DNA of 64,000 bases, from positions 3,100,001-3,164,000 of the forward strand of contig NZ_CP107036.1 in the NCBI RefSeq assembly GCF_029542085.1, given 5' to 3'. Position numbers and translations under genes: made by a program. Positions 18,176 to 27,013 of this stretch are shown here, in pieces. Position 1 is the first letter of the stretch, and every line of letters starts with the position of its first letter. The DNA is from Sphingobacterium sp. ML3W. GTDB taxonomy: Bacteria > Bacteroidota > Bacteroidia > Sphingobacteriales > Sphingobacteriaceae. The notes beneath the pieces were generated by a model. It was not told where the DNA came from. It ran no database searches and saw only the letters and a list, made by a program, of their open reading frames with translations.

Positions 18176-18574
18176 CTATTTATAATAGTTTATCAGAAGG
18201 ACTCCCTCCCCTTCGTTATCCAGCACCAATTCACCGTCTTTTAAAACGGTACCGTCTTTAGCTAAAATCGATATCTGATATTTGGCTCCAGGTCTTCCAC
18301 CGTCAATCGAAACGGAGAATCCAGCACCACCTATCGCATCTATCAATGTTACTGTCTTTTGCCAAGGGGCCGTAACAATCTCTTCATAGTCATTAGGAAT
18401 ATTATAAGGATCTGTAATTGTAGGGGTATATTGAACTTGCGCCGTTGTTGCAGGCCCCTTTAAGGTATAAGTAACCTGAAAGTTCGATGAATCTGAATTC
18501 TCGTCTTTTGTACAACTAAGGCAAATAAAACTAACGGTGCATAACAGCAAAAATATTTTAAAAGCTCTTTCCAT
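18176..18574 (-). CDS. Small lipoprotein, MmpS-like beta fold
   Basis: 132 residues from the ATG at 18574; a longer start at 18604 would add ten residues before the signal peptide. Lipobox 'ICLSC' puts the lipidated Cys at 21. The mature part alternates as beta strands ('FQVTYTLKGPATTAQVQYT', 'PWQKTVTLIDAIGGAGFSVSI'), similar to MmpS-like lipoproteins seen in Bacteroidota. The function is unknown. It stands alone, convergent with the gene before it. Confidence 0.65.
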   Translation of the reverse strand: MERAFKIFLLLCTVSFICLSCTKDENSDSSNFQVTYTLKGPATTAQVQYTPTITDPYNIPNDYEEIVTAPWQKTVTLIDAIGGAGFSVSIDGGRPGAKYQISILAKDGTVLKDGELVLDNEGEGVLLINYYK

Positions 18575-19005
18575 AGATAAATCTAGTTTTGTCTTTAAAC
18601 CCAATTATCGTACCAAATGAAGAATACGAACTATTCCTGAAGATTGATCCTAAAAACAATAAGTCCCCTATATGAAATGCCATTCAAAAGCAATCTTCCT
18701 ATTTCTATCATTATTTAGCATTTAGCGACAGGAACCATATTGGAGGAAGCCTAATTAAGTAGCAGAGAGTAAAAATAATGATTTCATAAAAATCCAAAAC
18801 ATTATGTGGGCGATTCTGCTTATAGATATAAGCATGATAATAATGAAAATCAGTAAAAAATCTTGTAAACAGGTAATTATAAGGAAAAATATCTTGGCAA
18901 ACAGGGCAAAGAATGCACTTTTATATAAACTTTAGATTGCATAGGCATACACTCGATCTCGCTATCGTGAACATAAATAAATATAAATAAGATTTGCAAA
19001 ATTAC
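18575..19005. other. Gene-free region
   Basis: About 430 bp between a minus-strand and a plus-strand gene, so it should hold two promoters. I see no coding frame, strong hairpin or clear TAnnTTTG box. Confidence 0.45.
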
Positions 19006-20283
19006 ATGGAAAATAATGATATCAAAAAACCTTATTCCTTTGAATTGGCATCGAGCTTATTAGCATTGACTCTCATCCTTGCTCTTATGTATGTTACACA
19101 GGGTGTATTGCTTCCTGTAATATTTTCAATATTAATTGCAATATCTCTATACCCACTTGCTCGATTATTTGAAAAAATAAGGTTGGGGAAGGCTTTCTCA
19201 GCGATATTGGCAGTTATTGTGTCCATTGCTTTAATTTCTGGGTTAAGCTGGTTTATAATCTATGAGAGTATCCTCATCGGGAAAGATGCCTCAGCTATTA
19301 CTGAAAAGGTGATCTCTGTTTTGGAAAGCGGACAGAAATGGCTCGAGGAGACTTTTGGCATCGAACGTACGGAAATCATGGAGAAACTCCGTGAACAAAC
19401 CAATAAAACAATGGGAAACGCTGGCAGTATGTTGTCAAGCACTTTTGGGTCTATTGGCAATATATTGGCAAGTGCGATTCTGGTACCCCTGCTGACTTTT
19501 TTCTTATTGTATTATCGTGACTTCTTTCGTGAGTTCTTCTTTAAAGCATTTAAATCCTCACCACAACATAAAGTAAACGAAGTATTAAATAAAATCTACA
19601 ATGTCGTACAAAGTTACCTTGTTGGTCTGATCACAGTAATGGGCATTGTAGCAGTATTAAATACAGTGGGCTTAATGGTATTGGGAATCGACTATGCATG
19701 GTTCTTTGGTTCATTGGCATCCCTATTAATGCTATTACCTTATATCGGAATAGCTATCGGATCTATTTTGCCTGCACTTTTCGCTTTGGCAGTAAAAGAT
19801 AGTGCCTGGTATGCAGTAGGTGTGGTAGCATGGTTTCAGGTGGTACAATTCTTAGAAGGTAATATTATTACCCCCAATATAGTGGGTAGCAAAGTCAGTA
19901 TCAATCCTTTAATGGCAATTATCGGCATTCTTTTAAGTGGTATGCTTTTCGGGTTAGCTGGATTAATCATCGCTTTACCTTTGATAGCAACACTAAAGGT
20001 GATATTTGATGCGAACCCAAATATGGAAGCCATAGGTTTCTTGATCGGTGAACCTGAGAAAGAACACCTCAAGCGTAATTCCACGCAGGAACTGCTGATG
20101 AAATGGGGAATTGTAAAAATGCCAAAAAACACTAAAAATATAAAAATGGACATAGACGTACATATTGAAGATAAAACTAAAGGTACGCCTAATACGGAAA
20201 TAACTTATACCGAAATCAATGAGTCTGAAGAACTCCCTTATAAAGATCCACCGAAAGAGGATTATAAAAATGCTAATAAATGA
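19006..20283 (+). CDS. AI-2E/PerM-family membrane transporter
   Basis: 425 residues from the ATG at 19006; an in-frame TTG four codons upstream is less likely. About eight membrane segments are seen, two pairs at the N-terminus and a cluster at 150-345. A cytosolic/periplasmic helical loop lies at about 90-150, and the family region 'LEGNIITPNIVGSKVSINPL' near 285-305. The last 60 residues are a charged tail rich in Lys/Asp/Glu. The family includes exporters and antiporters; the name AI-2E does not fix the substrate. It looks monocistronic. Confidence 0.88.
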   Translation: MENNDIKKPYSFELASSLLALTLILALMYVTQGVLLPVIFSILIAISLYPLARLFEKIRLGKAFSAILAVIVSIALISGLSWFIIYESILIGKDASAITEKVISVLESGQKWLEETFGIERTEIMEKLREQTNKTMGNAGSMLSSTFGSIGNILASAILVPLLTFFLLYYRDFFREFFFKAFKSSPQHKVNEVLNKIYNVVQSYLVGLITVMGIVAVLNTVGLMVLGIDYAWFFGSLASLLMLLPYIGIAIGSILPALFALAVKDSAWYAVGVVAWFQVVQFLEGNIITPNIVGSKVSINPLMAIIGILLSGMLFGLAGLIIALPLIATLKVIFDANPNMEAIGFLIGEPEKEHLKRNSTQELLMKWGIVKMPKNTKNIKMDIDVHIEDKTKGTPNTEITYTEINESEELPYKDPPKEDYKNANK

Positions 20284-20358
20284 TTTAACCTAAAAAAAGC
20301 AAATTGTAAACCTCTTAATGGGGTTAGAAATAGGCCAGCATACTCCATAAGGATAGAT

Positions 20359-20586
20359 TTATTTCGCGGTGACATTTTCTGTACTCGTTGAATTTTTAAA
20401 CATACGGCCTGAAAATAAAACGTTCAAACAAATATCGGATTCAAACCATAATGATTTGTAAGCCATATTTATATTGATAGCCTGTTTTATTCCAAAATAG
20501 GCTACTGCAATTACTAAGTTAAAAATTGCTAAATAACACCATAGTAAAGCTATTGGTTTTGCATTTTTGATTATATTGTTTTTCAT
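20359..20586 (-). CDS. Possible small membrane protein
   Basis: 75 residues, ATG at 20586. One clear membrane segment lies at about 12-34 ('IALLWCYLAIFNLVIAVAYFGI'), then a polar tail. I do not recognise it. It is divergent from the zinc-ribbon gene with only 15 bp between starts, which would make the two promoters overlap the genes; this lowers confidence. Confidence 0.4.
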   Translation of the reverse strand: MKNNIIKNAKPIALLWCYLAIFNLVIAVAYFGIKQAININMAYKSLWFESDICLNVLFSGRMFKNSTSTENVTAK

Positions 20587-20601
20587 AAATATTCGAAAAA
20601 T

Positions 20602-20913
20602 ATGAAATGTCCAAACTGTAACGAAACACTACTGATGACGGAGCGTCAACGAATTGAAATAGATTACTGCCCAAACTGTAGGGGTATATGGCTTGATAAA
20701 GGTGAGCTGGATAAATTATTGGAACAAGCAGGCAACGACAACGACAGTAGCTATGCTAACAATAGAGAATCTAGCAATTACGATAAGTACGAAAGAGAAA
20801 ATTATCAATCACAGCAACACTACAGCGATAATAGGCACCATTCGGACAATCACAAGTATCAACATGGTCGAAAGAAAAAATCTTTTCTCTCCGATCTTTT
20901 TGATTTTGACTAA
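20602..20913 (+). CDS. TFIIB-type zinc-ribbon protein
   Basis: 103 residues. The N-terminal 45 residues form a zinc ribbon with 'CPNC' (3-6) and 'CPNCRGIWLDKGELDKLL', the zf-TFIIB-like signature of many short bacterial proteins. The rest is low complexity (Asn, Ser, Tyr, His) and ends in a basic-acidic tail 'GRKKKSFLSDLFDFD'. Its role is unknown. It follows the membrane transporter but is over 300 bp away. A hairpin lies 20 bp past the stop. Confidence 0.82.
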   Translation: MKCPNCNETLLMTERQRIEIDYCPNCRGIWLDKGELDKLLEQAGNDNDSSYANNRESSNYDKYERENYQSQQHYSDNRHHSDNHKYQHGRKKKSFLSDLFDFD

Positions 20914-20933
20914 AAATAGTCTATTTGAATTAT

Positions 20934-20971
20934 ATATCAACAAGTCTGACATATATCGGACTTGTTGATAT
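20934..20971 (+). terminator. Stem-loop after the zinc-ribbon gene
   Basis: Perfect 13-bp arms (20934-20946, 20959-20971) around a 12-nt loop. The T-tract is poor on both strands, so this is a terminator by position more than by sequence. Confidence 0.5.
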
Positions 20972-21130
20972 AGAGAATAAAAAAACATTTTTAGTGTGTA
21001 TAATTCGCCTTCAGCATTTTGATCTCTTTTGGCCTTACCAGAACATTCCGCAATCAACAACATATAAAGGCATTTACGTTCAAACCTCGATTGCTAAGAA
21101 ACCGATATTGAAAGAGGCAGATCTAATGTA

Positions 21131-22255
21131 TTAAGCCTTCGGTACCGGGGCATTTTTTACAATGAGTTTTTCATGCTTTAATTCCTCCCAAAAATCGGCC
21201 GGTATCTTGGTCTTGAAGGACTGGGCATTTTGTATTGCCTGCTCGACGGTATGTGCGCCTGGTATAACACCTGACACTTCGGCTGGGGCCGCCGCAAACT
21301 GTAAAGCTGCTGTTCGCAGATCCACAGCATGATTTTCAGCTACACGCTGTAAGGCGTTCAGTTTTTCCTTTACCCCGGCAGGGAACGTTCCATCATATAA
21401 ATAACGGTCTTTACCAGACAGAAATCCAGCACATAAGGGTGCACCTACAACGATGGACACATCTTTTTCAGCTACTTTTGGAAAAACCTTATTCAGATCA
21501 TCCTCATGTTTGATCAATGAATATTGGCAGGCAGAAAGAAAGATATCGGGATCTGCAACACTCAATGTCTGCAATATAGGTTCAATGGTATTAACACCTA
21601 ACCCCCAGCCTTTGATAATCCCCTCTTCTCTCATTTTAGTCAGCTCTGGCATCGCCCCTTTGGCCGCCGCCTCAAAATAGTGCGCATAACTATCTTTCAT
21701 ATTGCCATTATCAGGTGAAAGGTCATGGATAAAAACAATATCTATAGACGATAAGCCCAAGCGCTGCAGACTATCTTCCACACTTCTCCTGACACCAGCA
21801 GCACTATAGTCATACTTATAACCAAAATTTAGTTTCCCCTTCCATAGTATTTGTTCCATCGTAAAATCTTCTTTCGGTTCCATAAGTCGCCCTACTTTAG
21901 TCGACAGTGTAAAACTGTCACGCGGTTGGTCTTTTAAAAACAGACCCATTCTACGTTCGCTGATCCCCAGACCATACCATGGAGAGGTATCAAATAATCG
22001 TATCCCTGCATTCCATGCGGCCTCTATTGCTTGTAGACATTCAAGATCTGAGTTTTGCTGAAATCCATTACCCAATGCGACCCCACCAAATCCAGCTTTA
22101 TCAACGGGACGAAATCGTTTCTTTTCTGTTAAATTTTGAGCTGTTGCCATTTTATGTTCTTTTAATGTTGTTGATAAAATATCAGGTGTCGCCGCACTCA
22201 GTGCAAAACCTGCACCCGCAAGGGCTGTCTCTGCTAAAAATTGCCTTCTTTTCAT
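21131..22255 (-). CDS. Exported aldo/keto reductase (Tat-type signal)
   Basis: 374 residues. The start 'MKRRQFLAETALAGAGFAL' is a twin-arginine-like signal, so it may act in the periplasm. The aldo/keto reductase barrel follows, with catalytic-type residues: Asp in 'LFDTSPWYG', Tyr in the same motif, Lys in 'STKVGR' and His in 'FIHDL'. It is closest by eye to the aldose-dehydrogenase branch (D-threo-aldose or L-fucose type). The gene follows surE by 19 bp, probably in one transcript. The substrate is unknown. Confidence 0.87.
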   Translation of the reverse strand: MKRRQFLAETALAGAGFALSAATPDILSTTLKEHKMATAQNLTEKKRFRPVDKAGFGGVALGNGFQQNSDLECLQAIEAAWNAGIRLFDTSPWYGLGISERRMGLFLKDQPRDSFTLSTKVGRLMEPKEDFTMEQILWKGKLNFGYKYDYSAAGVRRSVEDSLQRLGLSSIDIVFIHDLSPDNGNMKDSYAHYFEAAAKGAMPELTKMREEGIIKGWGLGVNTIEPILQTLSVADPDIFLSACQYSLIKHEDDLNKVFPKVAEKDVSIVVGAPLCAGFLSGKDRYLYDGTFPAGVKEKLNALQRVAENHAVDLRTAALQFAAAPAEVSGVIPGAHTVEQAIQNAQSFKTKIPADFWEELKHEKLIVKNAPVPKA

Positions 22256-22274
22256 ATGTCTGATCCTATCGGTC

Positions 22275-23009
22275 TCATTTCCGTTCGCTTAACATTCTGG
22301 CCGAAAGTTCATCATGTGCAGTCAAATCCAGCCGTAGCGGCGTTATGGATACCAGTTTATTTTCTACCGCCCAGCGATCTGTCCCTTCCTCCGCCGGCTC
22401 AAGTGGTACTACCGTAATCCAATAGTTTTTTCTTCCCATGGGATCCTGACCAGGTACTACATTGCCATCATAGAGCCGCACCGATTGTCTTGTCCATACA
22501 ACTCCCTCTGGTTTTGGAGGGAAATTCACATTATATAGCGCAGGACCTTTATCATTGAGCAAGATCTTGAGTACATCATCGGTCCATTGAGATAGTCCTT
22601 CAAAATCTGGCTCCGTCTTGCCGACTGGTGTACTCAGCGCGATACCTCTAATACCGAGGAGCATGGCCTGTTTTGCCGCAGCAAGTGTGCCTGAATGCCA
22701 CATGGAATTACCAAGGTTGGACCCCATGTTAATGCCCGAAAGCACAACCTGCGTATCGGGAAACATATGCAAGCCTAGCGCTACACAGTCCGCAGGTGTC
22801 CCATTCACCCGAAAAGCATCAATTTCCTCAAATGTAATGGGGGCAGTACGATAACTCAGGGGGCGAGAATGAGTAATGGCATGACCCATGGACGACTGCT
22901 CAACATCTGGCGCAACAATCCTAACGGTACCAAACTGCCTCGCGGTCTTTGCTAGGGCGGCTATGCCTGGTGAATAGATACCGTCGTCATTGGTGATAAG
23001 TATATTCAT
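22275..23009 (-). CDS. surE: 5'/3'-nucleotidase SurE
   Basis: 244 residues. The N-terminal metal motif 'NDDG' (7-10) and 'SGINMGSNLG' with 'HSGTLAAA' are diagnostic of SurE. It releases phosphate from nucleoside monophosphates in the cytosol. The length matches the family. It is divergent from the lipid kinase gene with 54 bp between starts, and the aldo/keto reductase gene lies downstream. Confidence 0.95.
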   Translation of the reverse strand: MNILITNDDGIYSPGIAALAKTARQFGTVRIVAPDVEQSSMGHAITHSRPLSYRTAPITFEEIDAFRVNGTPADCVALGLHMFPDTQVVLSGINMGSNLGNSMWHSGTLAAAKQAMLLGIRGIALSTPVGKTEPDFEGLSQWTDDVLKILLNDKGPALYNVNFPPKPEGVVWTRQSVRLYDGNVVPGQDPMGRKNYWITVVPLEPAEEGTDRWAVENKLVSITPLRLDLTAHDELSARMLSERK

Positions 23010-23063
23010 ATTAATTGTCCTTTTCTATGAAAACCAATCTCAAGCAGGCTTTGTTCAGCTGAT

Positions 23064-23972
23064 ATGAAAGAACATGGCAAAAAAATAAGATTAGTACACA
23101 ATCCAGCTGCTGGGGATGATGACAATGGCGACAAAGACGAACTATGTCAGCTGATTGAAGAACTGGGACACCATTGCACAGTAGTCGCTAAAAAAGATGC
23201 CGTCAAAAAGATCGATCCAGAGACCGATATCATTGCCTTAGCCGGTGGCGATGGCACGATAAAAATGACTATTATGGCGCTATTAGAAAAAAAGCTACGA
23301 TTTAAAAGACCGATAGCGATCTTGCCCCAGGGGACAGCAAACAACATCGCCATTTCTTTGGGTATTCCTTTGGACTGTAAACAGGCTATGAGTCTATGGA
23401 GTCAGTTCCAGCTTAAAAAATTCGATGTTGGGATGGTAACAGGTCTAGAACGAAAACCCTTACATTTTATCGAATCTATTGGCTTCGGTCTATTCCCCAT
23501 ACTGATGGAGAAAATGGGTGAAAAAAAATTAAATACCGCCAGTGCAGAAGATGAAATTAGGATCGCGCTCAAGCAACTCCGAAAATTAGCGCTGACATTC
23601 CCAGCCAAAGTGCTCAAACTCGTAACCGCTACGGGTAGCATTGAAAAAGACTGCATTATGGCTGAAATCATGAACATCTCGAGCATGGGCCCCAGACTGG
23701 TACTAGCTTCGGATGCTGATCCGGGAGATGGACAATTTGATATTATAGTCGTAAGCGCCGATCAACGCCAGGAACTGGTTGCTTATATAGATGGGTTATT
23801 GAATAAAAAGAACGTGACATTTAATATTGAGCCTATTAGAGCAAGCCGCTTAGCCATGGAGTGGCAGGGAACAGAATTGCACATTGATGATGAGTGCAAG
23901 GCTTATGCTGGAGAGCAACTCAAGATTTCATTGCTCGATAGCTTGATCGAAATTATTGTGGAAGGCAAATGA
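23064..23972 (+). CDS. Diacylglycerol/lipid kinase family protein (YegS-like)
   Basis: 302 residues. 'NPAAG' (13-17) and the nucleotide-binding 'GGDGT' (61-65) mark the DAGK catalytic domain. 'LPQGTANNIA' is also typical, and a C-terminal beta domain completes the fold. The family phosphorylates lipids such as diacylglycerol, ceramide or phosphatidylglycerol; sequence alone does not decide which. No partner gene lies beside it. Confidence 0.88.
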   Translation: MKEHGKKIRLVHNPAAGDDDNGDKDELCQLIEELGHHCTVVAKKDAVKKIDPETDIIALAGGDGTIKMTIMALLEKKLRFKRPIAILPQGTANNIAISLGIPLDCKQAMSLWSQFQLKKFDVGMVTGLERKPLHFIESIGFGLFPILMEKMGEKKLNTASAEDEIRIALKQLRKLALTFPAKVLKLVTATGSIEKDCIMAEIMNISSMGPRLVLASDADPGDGQFDIIVVSADQRQELVAYIDGLLNKKNVTFNIEPIRASRLAMEWQGTELHIDDECKAYAGEQLKISLLDSLIEIIVEGK

Positions 23973-24082
23973 TATTCTTAATCAAAAAGAGATTTGCCAT
24001 TCCAAAACTAGTAGCAGATCAGTAAGCACAAATAACTAAGAAATAAAATGTATCTTACCTAGAGAATTGCTATCCCGCTATT

Positions 24083-24670
24083 ATGTCCAAAAAGAACATC
24101 GAAAAGATCAGCCTATTGATAGAGAGAATTAAAGACTGGAATAGTTTAAATGATGATGAACTATTTCAGTTAATAAAAGAGTTTGAGAAAATGCCAAGGT
24201 TAGAAGTTTCCGGATTTTACAATGACCTTTTTAACGACGCCAAATTGGTGGAAAACCTTTTGGCTATTTATGACAACCATTGTGACAAGACCAAGCTTGT
24301 TGTTCTTCTAATCTCTTCCATCGGAAATATGATACAGCGATATCACATACCTGAAACGAAGGCCATTTATGAATTCATGTTGAAAAATACCTATAGAAAA
24401 AATGTAGGTGCTTATGTCGCTTTATTTCTGCCAAGATTGATTTCTTTTAAAACATATAATAGCAAATGGAAGTATATTATGGACATCAAAATGATGTCGC
24501 CAAAAAAGGTAGCGGAAAGTGCTTTTGAAAGCTTAATAGATTTATATATGGATAGTATTCCGGTAGAATATAAAGTTGTGGCTAGCGATTATTTTAAAAA
24601 CAAAGCGCAAAAGTCTAATAATGAATATGGAAAGCAGTATTATTTAGATTTAGCAAGTAAAATTCGGTAA
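24083..24670 (+). CDS. Hypothetical helical protein
   Basis: 195 residues, almost all helix, rich in Lys/Asp/Tyr, without signal peptide or membrane segment. Phrases such as 'LVVLLISSIGNMIQRYHIPETK' suggest a helical-repeat fold. I do not recognise the family. It stands alone between the lipid kinase and the terminator of unit 2. Confidence 0.7.
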   Translation: MSKKNIEKISLLIERIKDWNSLNDDELFQLIKEFEKMPRLEVSGFYNDLFNDAKLVENLLAIYDNHCDKTKLVVLLISSIGNMIQRYHIPETKAIYEFMLKNTYRKNVGAYVALFLPRLISFKTYNSKWKYIMDIKMMSPKKVAESAFESLIDLYMDSIPVEYKVVASDYFKNKAQKSNNEYGKQYYLDLASKIR

Positions 24671-24721
24671 ATGATGAGACTGTAACCTGAACTGTGTCAG
24701 TTCTTATGGACCAAAGAAAAA

Positions 24722-24756
24722 AGCGCGACTTTGAATATTAAATTCGCTGTCGCGCT
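24722..24756 (-). terminator. Terminator at the end of SusCD unit 2
   Basis: AGCGCGAC (24722-24729) pairs with GTCGCGCT (24749-24756). On the minus strand a TTTTTTCTTT tract follows. It lies about 70 bp past the stop of the GDPD-ricin gene. Confidence 0.8.
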
Positions 24757-24827
24757 AACATTGAACACTAAATTACCAATCTTTTATCAATTTAAAGGCA
24801 AAATAAATGCCTTGATTGCTGTCAATT

Positions 24828-26099
24828 TTATTGTTTCACCAATCTGAATTTTTGTGCGTTTCCTGTATGTGCTGAATAGATCTGTATCGGGGTATCGTCT
24901 GCGGTACTTGAACCATTTACATCCAGGTTTTTACCCGGAGCAGATGCAGGCTCCAGATTATAATTACCGCTTCCCACATAGCTGATCTTCCACCGTTGCG
25001 CAGAAGTGTTGGCAAAAGTGGCGACCTGTACAGGTGTACTGTTTACCGATCCCCCACCCCGTACTTCCAGTACTTTAGTCGTATCAGCAACGCTCTTCAA
25101 TGCAAAATATCCACTACCCACACTTCTCAACTTCCATACCTGATTGGATGATGTCGGATAATTGTAAGTCCATAAAGTAACATCTTCACCATTAACGGGT
25201 GGATTGCCATTAACATCAACGAGCTTGCTAGGTTCTTTTGTTAAAGCGGACGCGATCTTGTAATTCGCTCCATTGATCAGAATACCCTCTGGCGAATAAA
25301 ATGTAATCAATAAAATATCGAGATGTGCATAAGTTGCGAGTTTGCTTGCTAAGTCAGTTTCACCATAATAGCGTGATAATGCCCAGGCGTACATCTTTAC
25401 ACGTTCACCGCCAACAGTTTTAGTTGGAAAGTAGGATTTCATTGCATTATCAACAGAAGCATCATAACTAATTCCGTCCACCCCATAGGTATTCAGTTTA
25501 CTATACATATCGTCCATAACCACCTGCTGCTGTGCAGGGGTCTTACCGTTCAAGTCTGACCAGTTACAATAATAGCTCACCTTCCAGCCGAGCTGTTTGA
25601 ATCCCGTCAAATGCTGTGGATACATGCTTTCTATCAACACTCTATTTTTAATAGAATATAGGCTATCCATTTTCTTCAGTGTCTTTAAAAACAATTGTTC
25701 ATTTGTAGCGCTATTCAAATCTTTACAATCTAACCAAAGTGATGTAAAATCTGGAAGCTTATTGTTTAGATTCGCAAAATACTGTTCCAATGTCTGCCCT
25801 GTGGCTGTTCCGGCTTCATGGCCTATAAGACAGGTCGGTTGACCATTTTTATTGGCTACATATATATCTACTTCGAGACTCTTGATACCTTCGTTGATAA
25901 TCTCATCAACTTTAATCAGATCGTTAGCACGATGTGCACTGACAAATGTCGGCCCAGCCAATGTCGTATTGACTTTACTCATTTTTTGGGGAGCGTTCTC
26001 GTCATTTTTGGCAATATCTTTCTGACAGCCGACAAATAAGTAGATCATACAGGCAAACAAACAGACTGCCTTACCAAACATTAACGTTGTTTTTCTCAT
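24828..26099 (-). CDS. GDPD-like phosphodiesterase lipoprotein with ricin-type lectin domain
   Basis: 423 residues. Lipobox 'LFVGC' puts the lipid on Cys 25. A TIM-barrel phosphodiesterase-like domain covers about 50-285: 'VSAHRAND' supplies the first His, 'SLEVDIYV' the acidic pair and 'IGHEAG' the second His. Related barrels are glycerophosphodiester phosphodiesterases and sphingomyelinase D. A ricin-B-like lectin domain covers about 290-423 with repeats ending in 'QVWKL', 'QRWKIS' and 'QKFRLV'. It probably cleaves a phosphodiester at the cell surface while bound to a glycan. It is the last gene of unit 2, 32 bp after the metallophosphoesterase. Confidence 0.82.
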   Translation of the reverse strand: MRKTTLMFGKAVCLFACMIYLFVGCQKDIAKNDENAPQKMSKVNTTLAGPTFVSAHRANDLIKVDEIINEGIKSLEVDIYVANKNGQPTCLIGHEAGTATGQTLEQYFANLNNKLPDFTSLWLDCKDLNSATNEQLFLKTLKKMDSLYSIKNRVLIESMYPQHLTGFKQLGWKVSYYCNWSDLNGKTPAQQQVVMDDMYSKLNTYGVDGISYDASVDNAMKSYFPTKTVGGERVKMYAWALSRYYGETDLASKLATYAHLDILLITFYSPEGILINGANYKIASALTKEPSKLVDVNGNPPVNGEDVTLWTYNYPTSSNQVWKLRSVGSGYFALKSVADTTKVLEVRGGGSVNSTPVQVATFANTSAQRWKISYVGSGNYNLEPASAPGKNLDVNGSSTADDTPIQIYSAHTGNAQKFRLVKQ

Positions 26100-26131
26100 A
26101 ATTTTTGTATTTTAATATTAAGTTTATTCAT

Positions 26132-27013
26132 TTAAAAAGCAATTTTTCTGGATGTCATCCGACCTTCTCCATGGAGATTCAGTTGATGTACTCCCAGTTC
26201 CAAAATACCATAAGCATTCTGATCAGCGGTTTCGATCATCCCTTCAAGTGTAATCATCGGAATACCTTTGTAACTTGCAAAATTACCCGGATGATGATGG
26301 CCGGATATCACGGCCTTTACAACGGGGTATTTCTCAATGAGGCCCAATATCTCTCGATTATTCAATGCTTCGAGACCGTTCTCAGGATACAAGGGGTGGT
26401 GTGTAAAGACAATCACCTTTTTTGCCTTTGACTGTGCCTTTTTGAGCTGCTTTTCCATCCATTTGAGCTGCGTTGTGCTTATGCCACCATTCCAGGGCTG
26501 ATCATTGCCTCTTTTTCCTGTTTTGAGTCCATCATTAAGCATCTGCCAGGTCTGTCGCTCACCCGATCCTGCTTTGGTGGCATACTCGGCAAGTTCATTG
26601 GTATTAAGCAGGATAAATAGCCATCCCTCCTTCTCTACTGTATAGTAAGGATTCGGCATTTTATAAGACTTATATAGGCCCGATCCATCCTCAACATCCA
26701 CATAATCATGATTTCCCAAAATATTGTAGATGGGTCTTTTGAGTTTGTGGAGTCGCTGAAGTGCGGGGGTCAGATCTTTTGGCCCTACATCGACCAAATC
26801 GCCTAGCATGACTGTAAAATCTACCCCTTCCTTATTGATAGCCACAACAGCCGAATCCAATTTGGCAAGTGAATTTCGGTAAAAACGGCTACCGTGGGTA
26901 TCTTTATCCGCATATTGTGGATCAGCTATCAGACCGATCCTGACCACCGATTGTCCTTGCCCCATACTATAAAATAGGCTGAAGAGCAGCGATAAAAATA
27001 ACTTTATTCCCAT
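26132..27013 (-). CDS. Secreted metallophosphoesterase (ADP-ribose/CDP-alcohol type)
   Basis: 293 residues with a signal peptide ending near 'GQG' (18-20). The calcineurin-like metal motifs are in order: 'DPQY', 'GDLVD', 'GNHDY', 'HHPLY' and 'GHHH'. The opening 'IGLIADPQYAD' and the spacing recall Mn-dependent ADP-ribose/CDP-alcohol diphosphatases. It overlaps the SusD 2 stop by 10 bp, so the two are coupled. I infer removal of phosphate from a ligand or product handled by SusCD 2. Confidence 0.88.
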   Translation of the reverse strand: MGIKLFLSLLFSLFYSMGQGQSVVRIGLIADPQYADKDTHGSRFYRNSLAKLDSAVVAINKEGVDFTVMLGDLVDVGPKDLTPALQRLHKLKRPIYNILGNHDYVDVEDGSGLYKSYKMPNPYYTVEKEGWLFILLNTNELAEYATKAGSGERQTWQMLNDGLKTGKRGNDQPWNGGISTTQLKWMEKQLKKAQSKAKKVIVFTHHPLYPENGLEALNNREILGLIEKYPVVKAVISGHHHPGNFASYKGIPMITLEGMIETADQNAYGILELGVHQLNLHGEGRMTSRKIAF